The notes under the pieces were generated by a model, which was given only the letters and a program-made list of their open reading frames with translations, was not told the origin of the DNA and did not search any database. Shown here one piece after another: positions 1-7,777 of a DNA stretch of 64,000 bases; positions within the stretch are counted from its first letter, which is position 1; every line of letters begins with the position of its first letter. Made by a program: the position numbers and the translations under genes. The stretch spans positions 204,516 through 268,515 of the forward strand of contig SHYS01000002.1 in assembly GCA_009692685.1 (NCBI GenBank), read 5' to 3'. This DNA comes from Dehalococcoidia bacterium (lineage in GTDB: Bacteria; Chloroflexota; Dehalococcoidia; UBA2979).

Positions 1-280
1 TGAAGGCCTGCTGCAGCGGGTGCAACCCTCCGCTTCCTGCGAGCCCCTCGATAGTTGTGACGGCCCGCCCCTGCGCGTCGGCTGCTACTACGAGGCATGA
101 GGTCACGTTCTCGCCGTCGAGGTGCATCGTGCAGGCGCCGCAGTCGCCAGTGCCGCAGCCTTCCTTTGCGCCGGTGAGCCGCAGCTCGTCGCGCACTACT
201 TCGAGGAGCGTCAGGCTCGGTTCAGCGAATACTTCGTATTCGTCGCCGTTCACCCGGAGCGTGTACGCGATCTTTGCCAT
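1..280 (-). CDS. 2Fe-2S subunit of a xanthine dehydrogenase/CO dehydrogenase-type molybdenum hydroxylase (3' end outside window)
   Basis: The first 93 codons are visible; the gene runs off the left edge. The start is ATG at 280, with GGAGGT about 8 bases upstream. The N-terminal half is a plant-type ferredoxin fold with cluster cysteines C42, C47, C50 (motif GCGTGDCGAC) and C62. In this family the small subunit carries two [2Fe-2S] clusters that pass electrons from the molybdenum site to FAD. The FAD subunit gene lies 40 bp upstream in the same direction, so the missing large Mo-binding subunit is probably just beyond the edge. The substrate cannot be told from this part. Confidence 0.93.
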   Translation of the reverse strand, partial: MAKIAYTLRVNGDEYEVFAEPSLTLLEVVRDELRLTGAKEGCGTGDCGACTMHLDGENVTSCLVVAADAQGRAVTTIEGLAGSGGLHPLQQAF

Positions 281-320
281 CCAGCGGACCTCCGGCCCCT
301 CGACTAACTGTTTCCTGGTA

Positions 321-1187
321 TCAGCTTCCGGCGCGCTCGGCCGCGCGCAGGATGCTCTGCTTCGTCATTACCTCGATGAGGTACGTGCGGAATTCCGCCG
401 AGGCACGCTGGTCCGAGATCGGGGTCGCCTCGGTGGCTGCGACGGCGCCTACCGCGGCAGCGCTCGTCTCGTTCACCCGCTGGCCGACGAGGGCGGCCTC
501 GGCCTTCGGTGCGCGCACGACGGTTGGCGCCACCGCTCCAAGAGCGATGCGCGCTGTCGTGCAGACCCCACTTGCGTCCAGCTCGAGGTACACAGCAGTT
601 CCCACTGCAGCGATGTCCATCACCTTGCGAGGCGTGTGGCGCTGGTAGTGGGAGCCGGAGTGCTCTGCGGTTGCAGGCAATGTGAAGTGCGTTACCACCT
701 CGCCGGTCTCGAGGACGGTACGGCCCGGTCCGGTCCAGAAGCTGCCGAGGCCGACCGAGCGTGAGCCCGATGGCCCATCAATGTGCGCCGTGGCGTCGAA
801 GACCGCGAGCGGCGGGCTCGTATCCGCCGAGGGAGCGGCGTTGCAGATGTTGCCGCCGATCGTCGCGACGTGCCGTGTCTGGATCGAGCCGACCAGCGCG
901 GCGCCATCCGCGAGCGCTGCGTACCCCGACTGCACGGCCTGGTGCGCGGCGATTTCGACCATGCGCGCGCGCGCGCCGATGCGCAGCCCCCCAGCCTCTT
1001 CGGAGATTCCGCTGAGCCCGTCGATCGCCGACAGCGAAACGACGTAATCGACGGGGCGGCCCGCCTCTTTCACCTGTACGAGCACATCGGTGCCGCCCGC
1101 GAGCAGCAGGCCACCGGGGCCGCGTTCACGGAGGATTGAGGAGGCTTCCGCTACTGAGGAAGGCCGGTAATAGTCGAATCGGCGCAT
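321..1187 (-). CDS. FAD-binding subunit of a xanthine dehydrogenase/CO dehydrogenase-type hydroxylase
   Basis: A 288-residue protein of CoxM/CutM type, the normal length. Two FAD-contact motifs are visible: LLAGGTDVL near residues 28-36 and ATIGGNICNAAPSAD near 108-122. The C-terminal CO-dehydrogenase flavoprotein domain follows. It passes electrons from the 2Fe-2S subunit to FAD and then to an acceptor in the cytoplasm. The start at 1187 has the purine-rich GGGAAGGGG upstream. The order FAD subunit then 2Fe-2S subunit matches many cox/xdh-like operons. The substrate (purine, aldehyde, CO or aromatic) cannot be assigned without the large subunit. Confidence 0.93.
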   Translation of the reverse strand: MRRFDYYRPSSVAEASSILRERGPGGLLLAGGTDVLVQVKEAGRPVDYVVSLSAIDGLSGISEEAGGLRIGARARMVEIAAHQAVQSGYAALADGAALVGSIQTRHVATIGGNICNAAPSADTSPPLAVFDATAHIDGPSGSRSVGLGSFWTGPGRTVLETGEVVTHFTLPATAEHSGSHYQRHTPRKVMDIAAVGTAVYLELDASGVCTTARIALGAVAPTVVRAPKAEAALVGQRVNETSAAAVGAVAATEATPISDQRASAEFRTYLIEVMTKQSILRAAERAGS

Positions 1188-1289
1188 GGGGCCCCTTCCC
1201 TGCCGGAGGTGACCGGTGCGGCGTCGTCAGCCCTCGAGGGCTCGCCGGAATCGAATTCTAGCGCCGAATGAGGGCCGCCGGGGCCGCTA

Positions 1290-1682
1290 TTACGCCTGCC
1301 CGGCCTGTGACGCGCGCCAGCCATCGCCTGCAATTCGGATGGCCTGTGCGGCTAGCACCGAGCAATGGACTTTCGAGCTGGGGAGTCCGCCGACCGCTTC
1401 CGCGAAGCGCTCTCGAGGTAACGCTGCGGCTTCCTCGATGGTCAGTCCGGCGATGAGTTCTGTTGCCGCGGACGAGGTGGCGATCGACGCCGGGCAGCCC
1501 GACGTGAGGAACGAGGCGCGTTCGATCCGGCCGTCCTCAATGCGCAGGAACAGGCGTAGCGAGTCACCGCAGACTGGATTCACGACGTAACCCTCGGCAT
1601 TGGCGTCCGCCATCGCGCCCGCGTTTCGCGGGTGCTCAAAGTGATCGATCAGCGTCGCGCTGTAGTGCTCGGAGAGCGTCAT
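1290..1682 (-). CDS. IscU/NifU-type iron-sulfur cluster scaffold protein
   Basis: A 130-residue protein with the IscU/NifU N-terminal fold. All three ligand cysteines are present: C38 in NPVCGDS (with D40), C63 in TSGCPAS and C107 in KVHCSVL. Family members assemble [2Fe-2S] or [4Fe-4S] clusters on these residues and hand them to target proteins. The reading frame extends upstream, but the family N-terminus (MTLSEHYS) begins at 1682, so I chose that ATG. It lies 34 bp downstream of the methyltransferase gene on the same strand. No cysteine desulfurase is seen nearby, so its sulfur donor is elsewhere. Confidence 0.88.
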   Translation of the reverse strand: MTLSEHYSATLIDHFEHPRNAGAMADANAEGYVVNPVCGDSLRLFLRIEDGRIERASFLTSGCPASIATSSAATELIAGLTIEEAAALPRERFAEAVGGLPSSKVHCSVLAAQAIRIAGDGWRASQAGQA

Positions 1683-1716
1683 ATCCAAATTGTTGCACAG
1701 GAGCGGGCAGCGGCGC

Positions 1717-2925
1717 CTACGCCGGCGGCCGCTCGAGGCAGCGCAGGCCGTCGAGGGGCGCGTCCTTTGCCAGCGCCAGAACGCTGATGCGACCAAGGCC
1801 CGCTGGCTCGGTGAGGGTGTCCGCGGCGCGCCGGGCCGCCGCGAACCCTGCGAAGTCCTCGGCTATCCGCCCCCGCGCGGCTTCGACGGCGTCGCCCAGT
1901 CCGAGGGCGACCAGCGCCTGCGCCTGCGTGGTCAGCGGCGCCGCCTCGAATCCCGCGCGCGCGGCCGCCGCCGCCAGCGACGTGAAATCTACATGTGCTG
2001 TGAGGTCGGTCAGACCGGGCATCGAGAGCGGGTCGGGCTGCGGGCTATGCTTGCGGAAGGCCAGTAGCGTTCCACCGCGACGCCAAGGGGCGTATAGCTC
2101 CGCTGCTTCGTACCCGTAATCGATCGTCAGGACGTAACCGCGCTCCATCCGCCGGGCGATCGCCTCGATCAGCTCCGGGGCCGCGAGGTTCACCTCGGCG
2201 TCGCAACCGTCACCCGGCTGCACGCCGAGCGCGGCGAAGTGCGCTGCGAGTGTGGGTGTGCTCGGCTCGCCGGCCTCGAGGCGGAGCGCACCGCGGTCGT
2301 CGATGGCGACGTACCACTCGAGCAGTGCGCCGTCCTGGCGGCGTAGAAGGTGCACGGGTAGGGCATCGAAGAATTCGTTGCTGATCACCACGCCCGTGAC
2401 CGGCTCCGTCCTCCTCAGCCAGCCATCGTGGAGGGCATGTTGCGCCTCAAGACCAACGGCGGCGAGCGCGGCGCGCTGTTGCTCGATGCGGCGCATGTGG
2501 CCATCGAGCAGCCACGGGCGCGCGGCAGCAAAGCACTGCGGTGCCCGTTCGCGCAGCCAGATCAGGATCGCGATGGCGAACGCGCCGGAACCGGCGCCAG
2601 GCTCGATCAGATCGAACCTGGACGGGCTTCCCAGGCGCTCCCAGCATTCCACGATCTGGCGTGCCCAGAGATAGCCGAAGATCGGATGTACCTCCGGCGA
2701 CGTTTCGAAGTCGCCTTCACGCCCCCAGCGCAGGTCCGCGCGCGCGTAGTACCCGTACTCAGGGTGGCCGAGTGCGAGCGCCATGAAGCCGGCAAAGGTG
2801 ATCCGTCGGCCCTCCGCCTCGATGGCTGCGCGCACGATCCGAGAGAGGGGCGTTGCTCGATCGGCGAGCGCGAAGTCGTCGAAGTCACTACGGCGCGCGC
2901 CAGCCTCATCGATAGGTGCGGTCAT
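1717..2925 (-). CDS. MidA/NDUFAF7-type SAM-dependent methyltransferase (DUF185/COG1565)
   Basis: A 402-residue protein matching the MidA family. Visible blocks are GDFETSPEVHPIFG near residue 70, a SAM-binding EPGAGSG near 108, ISNEFFDALPVH near 180 and TIDYGYE near 268. The eukaryotic relative methylates an arginine of a complex I subunit; the bacterial target is mostly unknown. The start at 2925 follows an apparent intergenic region with YjbQ, and the gene leads into the Fe-S scaffold gene, consistent with a role around iron-sulfur or respiratory proteins (inference). SAM-binding residues look intact. Confidence 0.87.
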   Translation of the reverse strand: MTAPIDEAGARRSDFDDFALADRATPLSRIVRAAIEAEGRRITFAGFMALALGHPEYGYYARADLRWGREGDFETSPEVHPIFGYLWARQIVECWERLGSPSRFDLIEPGAGSGAFAIAILIWLRERAPQCFAAARPWLLDGHMRRIEQQRAALAAVGLEAQHALHDGWLRRTEPVTGVVISNEFFDALPVHLLRRQDGALLEWYVAIDDRGALRLEAGEPSTPTLAAHFAALGVQPGDGCDAEVNLAAPELIEAIARRMERGYVLTIDYGYEAAELYAPWRRGGTLLAFRKHSPQPDPLSMPGLTDLTAHVDFTSLAAAAARAGFEAAPLTTQAQALVALGLGDAVEAARGRIAEDFAGFAAARRAADTLTEPAGLGRISVLALAKDAPLDGLRCLERPPA

Positions 2926-2959
2926 ACCTCGATTGTACGGGAAAGGGACGGGCTGGCTG

Positions 2960-3487
2960 TCAGCTCACGGCGCGGGCGCCGGTGATCTGCACCACGATCT
3001 CGCGGACCCGAGCGTGGTCCAACTCCACCAGGAAGCAGCTCTGCCAGCGACCCATGCGCGCCTGTCCGGCGTGCACAGGGATGGTCACGCTGCTACCGAG
3101 GAGCAGGTGCTGGCAGTGCGAGTGACCGTTCTCCGGCTCGTTTGCACTCATGTTCACGGTGCGGATCTGGAAGTCGTTGTGCGCGTAGTAGTCGTCGACG
3201 GGCGCGATGCGCGACAGCACTCGCGCGATGTCGTTGAGGAGCAGGGGCTCGTGTTCGTTGATGATCACCGCGGCCGTCGTGTGCGACGAGAACACGACTA
3301 CCTGGCCGAACGCGACGCCAGAGCGCTCGACGACCCCGCGGACGTGCTCCGTGATATCGATGAACTCAAGGCCATGCGTCGTGTTGTAGGTGAGCGTCTC
3401 GCAGTAGGCGACAAACTCGGAAGCCGGCACCGATACGGAGTGCATCGGCTCGATCGTCGGGGTCGCGGTCGTGACGGCGAGCTCCAT
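2960..3487 (-). CDS. YjbQ family protein (UPF0047, secondary thiamine-phosphate synthase type)
   Basis: A 175-residue protein of the UPF0047/YjbQ family. The conserved core is visible: SSHTTAAVIINEHE at residues 67-80, the GHSHCQHLLLGSS block at 121-133 with H122, H124 and H127, and GRWQSCFLVELD near 147-157. An E. coli relative shows weak thiamine-phosphate synthase activity, but the physiological role is unsettled. AGAGGTCCC directly precedes the ATG at 3487 and supports that start over the later Met15. It stands alone between PlsY and MidA genes. Confidence 0.88.
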   Translation of the reverse strand: MELAVTTATPTIEPMHSVSVPASEFVAYCETLTYNTTHGLEFIDITEHVRGVVERSGVAFGQVVVFSSHTTAAVIINEHEPLLLNDIARVLSRIAPVDDYYAHNDFQIRTVNMSANEPENGHSHCQHLLLGSSVTIPVHAGQARMGRWQSCFLVELDHARVREIVVQITGARAVS

Positions 3488-3568
3488 GGGACCTCTTGTC
3501 TCGCTGCGGGTGGGCTCCTCGATCGGTGAGGCTAGCAGCAGTCACCCCCTGCGCGCGAGCGCGCCTCG

Positions 3569-4153
3569 CTAGCGGCGGGTGCGCGAGCGCACGGCCGTGA
3601 GGTGGAAGCCCTCGTCGTAAATGATCTGTGCAACCGCCAGCGCAACGAGCGCTGCCCCGCCGTACAGGCGCACGGGCGGGGTCGCGATTAGAACCGCTGA
3701 CGTCAGGAATGTCACCATTGCGACCGCACCGCCGATCCGGCGGTTGCCGATACTGACGCCGAGCCCGATGCCGACAGCCGTCGCTATCAATGTTGGTGCC
3801 GGGAGCAGCATCAGCGAGGCGCCAAGGCCGGTCGCCGTACCGTTGCCGCCGCGCAACCTGAGGAAGATCGAGTAGTCGTGGCCGGCCACCGCGGCGAAGG
3901 TCACAAGTACCGCATCGATGTCCGTGAGCCCGATGGCGTAAGCCGCGCCCACCGGCGCCATCCCCTTCACGACATCGACGAACGCGACCAGTATCGCGGG
4001 ACCCATGCCCACCGAGTCCCAGACGTTCATGGCGCCCGGGTTGCCGGATCCCATGGTGCGAATGTCTCGTCCTGTGAGTCGGTACACCACGACGTACGAG
4101 GTCGGGAACGACCCGATTAAATACGAAGCCAGCAGGACCCCGGCTATGGTCAT
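3569..4153 (-). CDS. plsY: Glycerol-3-phosphate acyltransferase PlsY
   Basis: A 194-residue, multi-pass membrane protein. PlsY transfers the acyl group of acyl-phosphate to glycerol-3-phosphate, the first step of phospholipid synthesis. Motif 1 (SYLIGSFPTSY, residues 10-20), motif 2 (GSGNPGAMN, 35-43) and motif 3 (GHDYSIFLRLRGGNGTATG, 91-109) are visible. Motif 3 normally reads GGKGVAT; here N104 replaces the usual lysine, and motif 2 has M in place of T. GAGGTAA lies about 5 bases before the ATG at 4153. No plsX is seen in the window. Confidence 0.9.
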   Translation of the reverse strand: MTIAGVLLASYLIGSFPTSYVVVYRLTGRDIRTMGSGNPGAMNVWDSVGMGPAILVAFVDVVKGMAPVGAAYAIGLTDIDAVLVTFAAVAGHDYSIFLRLRGGNGTATGLGASLMLLPAPTLIATAVGIGLGVSIGNRRIGGAVAMVTFLTSAVLIATPPVRLYGGAALVALAVAQIIYDEGFHLTAVRSRTRR

Positions 4154-4281
4154 CAGTTACCTCGGAGCACCGCGCGGCTGCGGACGCGTAACGGAAGTGC
4201 GTTCATCGTACCGCACCCCTCGATTTCAGGTTCCGCAGATCTATCAACAGCCCGCTCGTGGCCAAGAATTGAGAAAGTGTG

Positions 4282-4313
4282 TTGACTTCTCATCCGATCC
4301 ATGCTCTTATACT
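4282..4313 (+). promoter_or_regulatory. Candidate sigma-70-type promoter for the aquaporin gene
   Basis: TTGACT at 4282-4287 and TATACT at 4308-4313, separated by 20 bases, which is longer than the optimum of 17. The region is noticeably more AT-rich than its surroundings and lies 37 bases ahead of the aquaporin start. A shorter spacing with TTATAC is also possible. Confidence 0.45.
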
Positions 4314-4349
4314 GCACAAGTTGACTGCGCACGTTCCTAGGGCGGGGCT

Positions 4350-5099
4350 TTGACCGACTACCGCAAGCTCATGGCAGAGTTAGTCGGTACGTTTACGCTC
4401 ATCTTTGCGGGTGTGGGCGCCGTGCTGTCCACACAGGGCACGAACTTGGTCGCCGTCGCGCTCGCGCATGGCATCGCAATTGCGGTGATGGGATCGGCAC
4501 TCGGTCACGTCTCAGGCGGTGCGTTCAACCCGGCGGTCACGCTCGCGTTGTGGGTGACTCGAAGGCTGCCAGCCATCGATGCTGTGTCCTACATCGTCGT
4601 GCAATTGCTCGGCGGTATCGCCGCCGCGTTCGTGTTGTCCTCAGTCTTCCCCCCCCTGTGGCAGGACCAGGTGCAGCTTGGGGCCACGCTGCTCGCACCC
4701 GGCGTCTCGCCGGTGCAAGGCATCATCATCGAGACGGTGCTCACCTTCTTCCTCGTCACCGCCATCTTCGGCACTGCGCTCGACTCACGCGGTCCGAAGC
4801 TCGGGGCGCTGCTCATCGGCCTGACCATCGCAATGGACATTGCGGCGGCCGGTCCGATGACCGGGGCTTCGATGAACCCCGCGCGTTCGCTCGGCCCGGC
4901 GCTCGTTGGGGGTGAGTGGAAGAACCACGCGGTGTACTGGATCGGTCCCATCCTCGGCGCGGTGATCGCCGCGCTGGTGTACGACTTCGCCTTCGCTGAG
5001 AAGCACGTCTCCCGGCGGCACGCCATCGAGCCAGACCGCGCGGATCGCGACACGTTGCTGGCGGACAAGTTGCTGGCGGACAACAGGAGGCAGTCGTAG
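4350..5099 (+). CDS. Aquaporin/MIP family channel
   Basis: A 249-residue MIP family channel for water or small neutral solutes in the cytoplasmic membrane. Both pore motifs are present: N60-P61-A62 in GGAFNPAVT and N176-P-A-R179 in GASMNPARS. The start is a TTG at 4350 preceded by a G-rich stretch; an ATG at codon 8 is the alternative. The C-terminus carries a hydrophilic extension of about 35 residues beyond the last helix. Part of it is coded by one arm of a 65-bp inverted repeat and ends in a duplicated LLADK/LLADN, so the native C-terminus may have been altered by that repeat. Confidence 0.9.
   Translation: MTDYRKLMAELVGTFTLIFAGVGAVLSTQGTNLVAVALAHGIAIAVMGSALGHVSGGAFNPAVTLALWVTRRLPAIDAVSYIVVQLLGGIAAAFVLSSVFPPLWQDQVQLGATLLAPGVSPVQGIIIETVLTFFLVTAIFGTALDSRGPKLGALLIGLTIAMDIAAAGPMTGASMNPARSLGPALVGGEWKNHAVYWIGPILGAVIAALVYDFAFAEKHVSRRHAIEPDRADRDTLLADKLLADNRRQS
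5054..5083 (+). repeat. Tandem duplication of 15 bp (GTTGCTGGCGGACAA x2)
   Basis: Two exact 15-base copies at 5054-5068 and 5069-5083. The duplication is in frame and yields LLADK-LLADN at the aquaporin C-terminus. The first copy is the inner end of the left arm of the 65-bp inverted repeat. Confidence 0.9.
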
Positions 5100-5181
5100 C
5101 CTGAGTGCGCCCATTGCGGGCGGCTCCCAACAGACACCTTCATCTGCCGAATCACCCCCGCCGCACGGCAGATGTAGGTTA

Positions 5182-5213
5182 GAGAGCGGGCCTCAAAGGC
5201 CCGCTCTCGCTTT
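5182..5213 (+). terminator. Terminator-like hairpin between aquaporin and crcB
   Basis: A perfect 12-bp GC-rich stem (5182-5193 with 5197-5208) and a 3-base loop, followed by CGCTTT. It sits 83 bp after the aquaporin stop, between convergent genes, so it could serve both strands. The T-run is short. Confidence 0.65.
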
Positions 5214-5328
5214 GTCCGCCAGCAACGTGTCGCGATCCGCGCGGTCTGGCTCGATGGCGTGCCGCCGGGAGACGTGGTTGTCGCGTACGCCCGACCCCAC
5301 CCGGGGTGGTCGACTTCCCTGCCCTGCG

Positions 5329-5688
5329 TTAGCCCGCCAGCCGCTGACCGAGCCACGCCAGCGCGAGGCCGCCCGCGATGCTGACTGCGAGGTAGGCCAC
5401 CGCCTGCCCACCTCGACCTCCCTGGGCCAGCGTGATCGCCTCAAGGCTGAATGTGGAAAAGGTGGTGTAAGCCCCGATGAAGCCGCCGTTGATGCCGTTT
5501 CGCAGCGCCGGCGAGACCTCGATCCGGTCCACGAGGTAGACGCTCAGGAACCCGAGGAGCAGCGCGCCGCTGAAATTCACCGCCAGCGTGGCTACGGGGA
5601 ACGTGTCACCGCTCACCAGGGCGCGTGCGACCCCGTAGCGCGCGAGCGCACCCAGCGCGCCACCGATGGCCACCAGCACCAGCGTCAC
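5329..5688 (-). CDS. crcB: Fluoride exporter FluC/CrcB
   Basis: A 119-residue four-helix membrane protein of the Fluc family, which forms dual-topology dimers that export fluoride. Visible signatures are GGALGALARYG near residues 9-19, TLAVNFSGALLLGFL with N38, and the phenylalanine-box segment GAYTTFSTFS (residues 72-81). It lies 12 bp downstream of dut on the same strand and is probably cotranscribed with it. I see no fluoride riboswitch directly ahead. It is a single gene, so the functional unit would be a homodimer. Confidence 0.92.
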   Translation of the reverse strand: MTLVLVAIGGALGALARYGVARALVSGDTFPVATLAVNFSGALLLGFLSVYLVDRIEVSPALRNGINGGFIGAYTTFSTFSLEAITLAQGGRGGQAVAYLAVSIAGGLALAWLGQRLAG

Positions 5689-5700
5689 GGCTGGCGGGCC

Positions 5701-6147
5701 CTACGCACGGCCGGTGGACCCGTGGCCGCCCACACCACGGTCTGTCGGATCCAGTTCAGCAACGGCCTCCCATGCGACCTCGGCCAGACGGGCGACCACG
5801 ATCTGCGCGATGCGGTCGCCGTCATGCACCTCGTACGGGCCGACGCCGGGGAGGCAGTACATCGTCACGAACACCTCGCCTCGGTAGTCCGCATCCAGCG
5901 TACCGAGCACAGCCATGACGCCGCGTACCGACAGGCCCGATCGTGGGCGGATCTGCACATCGAGGCCAGGGGCGGCGGCGATCGCGATCCCCGTGGGTAC
6001 GAGCACCGGCGTCCCCTCGATTACCAGGGGTGCGCCATCGAAGCAGGCGTGCAGGTCGAAGCCGCTAGCGAGCGCGGTCTGCCGCTGTGGCAGGCGCGCG
6101 CGCTCGCGCAGGCGATGCACGCGCAAGGCCGTGGGTTGTCCGAGCAT
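5701..6147 (-). CDS. dut: dUTP diphosphatase
   Basis: A 148-residue trimeric-type dUTPase that hydrolyses dUTP to dUMP and pyrophosphate, preventing uracil in DNA and feeding dTMP synthesis. The motifs are in order: ASGFDL (27-32), IRPRSGLSV (66-74), GTLDADYRGEV (82-92), GDRIAQIVV (110-118) and RGVGGHGSTGR (137-147). The last motif usually has phenylalanine where H142 stands, the residue that stacks on the uracil ring. The gene sits 43 bp after the ferredoxin gene and 12 bp before crcB. ThyX, which uses its product, is encoded at 12760-13674. Confidence 0.93.
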   Translation of the reverse strand: MLGQPTALRVHRLRERARLPQRQTALASGFDLHACFDGAPLVIEGTPVLVPTGIAIAAAPGLDVQIRPRSGLSVRGVMAVLGTLDADYRGEVFVTMYCLPGVGPYEVHDGDRIAQIVVARLAEVAWEAVAELDPTDRGVGGHGSTGRA

Positions 6148-6190
6148 GATGTCCAGAGCTCCGGTGCCGAGGCCGGTTGCGTCAGGCGAG

Positions 6191-6706
6191 TTAGTTGCGT
6201 GCTGCTGCGGCGACAGCCTCTTGCGCGCGCTTGCCCTTCTTCGGCGTCAGGATCTCCAGCGGGTACACGGCGCGCTTCAACATCTCGCGCGGCGGGTCGA
6301 TGTAGATCGAGCCCCATCCACAGGCCTGCTCGCAGAGCCGGCAGCCCACGCACTTTCGGGGGTCAACGGTCGCGATACCGAAGAAGTCGTGGCTGTTGGG
6401 CGCATCCTGCAACGACAGCGCCTCGAAGGGGCAGATGTTGATGCATAGCTCGCAGCCGGAGCCGATGCAGTTTTCCTCGATGATCTTCGCCAGTGGTAAT
6501 TCGCGTCTGGGGAAGGTCCGGCAGATGTCACCTACGTCATCGAGGATGGCCTCGACCGGGCAGACAGCACCACAGGCCCCGCAGTTGATACAGAGCGCGT
6601 CATCGATGATGTGCAACTCGTTGCGGAGGCCGGTGATCGCCTCCACCGGGCACTTGTTTGTGCAGGCGGTACACCCGATGCACGTTTCGATGATCGTGTA
6701 CGCCAC
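6191..6706 (-). CDS. Polyferredoxin with four [4Fe-4S] motifs
   Basis: A 171-residue soluble electron carrier with 16 cysteines in four clusters: C9-C12-C15-C19, C39-C42-C45-C49, C80-C85-C88-C92 and C119-C122-C125-C129. The third has C-x4-C instead of C-x2-C, and the fourth ends in CG rather than CP. This double 2[4Fe-4S] layout is common in subunits that shuttle electrons to membrane or acyl-CoA-reducing complexes; the partner is not visible. The start is GTG at 6706 with a perfect AGGAGGT six bases upstream. A lysine/alanine-rich tail follows the last cluster. Confidence 0.9.
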   Translation of the reverse strand: MAYTIIETCIGCTACTNKCPVEAITGLRNELHIIDDALCINCGACGAVCPVEAILDDVGDICRTFPRRELPLAKIIEENCIGSGCELCINICPFEALSLQDAPNSHDFFGIATVDPRKCVGCRLCEQACGWGSIYIDPPREMLKRAVYPLEILTPKKGKRAQEAVAAAARN

Positions 6707-6847
6707 GTCGGACCTCCTGCGGTTCCGGTCAGCGCGAATCTAGCATCGGTCAGGTGCACGGGCAATGTGTGTGTTCATGCTCGCGGCGGCGGGTTGGGCG
6801 TTGATACCTGAGGGCCGTCGTCACGTTGCGGGCTGGCCGGCCACGCC

Positions 6848-6889
6848 ACACACAACGAGGGCCCGCAACCGCGGGCCCTCGTTGTGTGT
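6848..6889 (-). terminator. Long hairpin terminator after the small membrane protein gene
   Basis: A perfect 19-bp stem (6848-6866 with 6871-6889) and a 4-base loop. There is no clear T-run on either strand. It lies 33 bp beyond the end of the leftward gene at 6922-7218 and before the ferredoxin region; no other gene explains it. The stretch 6707-6847 shows nothing else. Confidence 0.6.
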
Positions 6890-6921
6890 CACGTGGCCGG
6901 CCAGCGCTGATGCGCTCCTAG

Positions 6922-7218
6922 TTACCGGCGGCGGGTGACCATCCGGCCAGTGACGGCGATCGAGGCGACAGCCGCAACAAGAAGGACGATCGTCATCGTG
7001 TTGCTGCTGGACTCCTGGCCTAGGGCGCCACCGGTGCCGGACTTGGGGGCGGCCTTGGCAGTCGCGGCGACTGTGGCGGTCGCCTGCTCGCGGATCACAC
7101 CGGCGAGCCCGTCAATCGGCTGCACCGCGGTGGCGGCAAACATGGCTGCTGGGATCAGCGCCAAGCCAACGCCAATTGCGATCGCCATACGGATCCGGCG
7201 GAACTTCTTTTCCGACAT
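6922..7218 (-). CDS. Small exported or membrane protein with N- and C-terminal hydrophobic segments
   Basis: A 98-residue protein I do not recognise. The N-terminus KKFRRIR followed by a hydrophobic stretch to about residue 32 looks like a signal peptide or anchor. A small-residue middle (ATATVAATAKAAPKSGTGG) is followed by a second hydrophobic helix (residues 74-92) and a terminal RRR. This layout resembles a surface protein anchored at its C-terminus, but there is no LPxTG motif. AGAGGGG precedes the ATG at 7218. It appears to be a single-gene unit ending at the hairpin near 6870. Confidence 0.72.
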   Translation of the reverse strand: MSEKKFRRIRMAIAIGVGLALIPAAMFAATAVQPIDGLAGVIREQATATVAATAKAAPKSGTGGALGQESSSNTMTIVLLVAAVASIAVTGRMVTRRR

Positions 7219-7396
7219 ACGCTTGTCCCCTCTTTCGCATCACTGGCTGCTCGACCGCGACATGCGGTGAGACGCGAGAGAACGTACTAATCAGCCGTTG
7301 TACACGCAAGGGGTAGGGCTTCGCGGAGGGAGTCTTTCGCCGCCGCTGAACTCGAATATTTACGAGGGGAGTGGGGCTACGTGGGCCGCAATGAGC

Positions 7397-7777
7397 TCAG
7401 GCGACCGACGGCCAGACGCGCTCGATCAGGCGATTCACGTCCACCGGCGCCGCCAGGACCTCGACGCCCAGTTCCTCGAAGCCCGCGCCGTCAAACCCCG
7501 CTTCGGCGAACATCAGTAGACGCGTGTCGTTTGTGAAATAACGCAGCCGCCTTGCAAAATCCATTGACGCCGCGCGTACTCGCGCTGCGCATACCACCAG
7601 CTCGTAGTCGGCGGCCTCCACCCAGTCGAGGGCGGACGGTAGATCGGCCACCACGTCCACCGTGAGGCCCATCTCCTGAAGTACAAGTGTGGTGGCGTGG
7701 GTCGCCCGCACATCGTCGATGGCGACCAGCGCGCTGCCGTACGCGCTCAGTGGCGCGTGCCATCGAGTGTCAGGCAT
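7397..7777 (-). CDS. Degenerate receiver-like (pseudo-REC) protein
   Basis: A 126-residue protein with the secondary-structure rhythm of a response-regulator receiver domain: strand ALVAIDD near residue 17-22, then LVLQEMGLTVDVV, YELVVCA, TRLLMFAE and VEVLAAPVDVNRLIERV. The phospho-acceptor position at the end of strand 3 reads VVCAAR (about residue 64) and has no Asp. The usual Thr/Ser and Lys switch residues also look absent (LLMFAE, LAAPV). It has no output domain. It may act as a phosphorylation-independent binding module; this is inference. GAGGA lies upstream of the ATG at 7777. Confidence 0.68.
   Translation of the reverse strand: MPDTRWHAPLSAYGSALVAIDDVRATHATTLVLQEMGLTVDVVADLPSALDWVEAADYELVVCAARVRAASMDFARRLRYFTNDTRLLMFAEAGFDGAGFEELGVEVLAAPVDVNRLIERVWPSVA

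Larger units (their letters stand above)
5004..5276. repeat. 65-bp perfect inverted repeat with a 143-bp spacer
   Basis: Bases 5004-5068 are the exact reverse complement of 5212-5276. The left arm lies inside the aquaporin 3' coding end and the right arm is intergenic before crcB. The spacer 5069-5211 holds the aquaporin stop codon and a terminator-like hairpin. Identity is complete over 65 bases and then stops abruptly at both ends, as in a recent inverted duplication. Confidence 0.93.
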
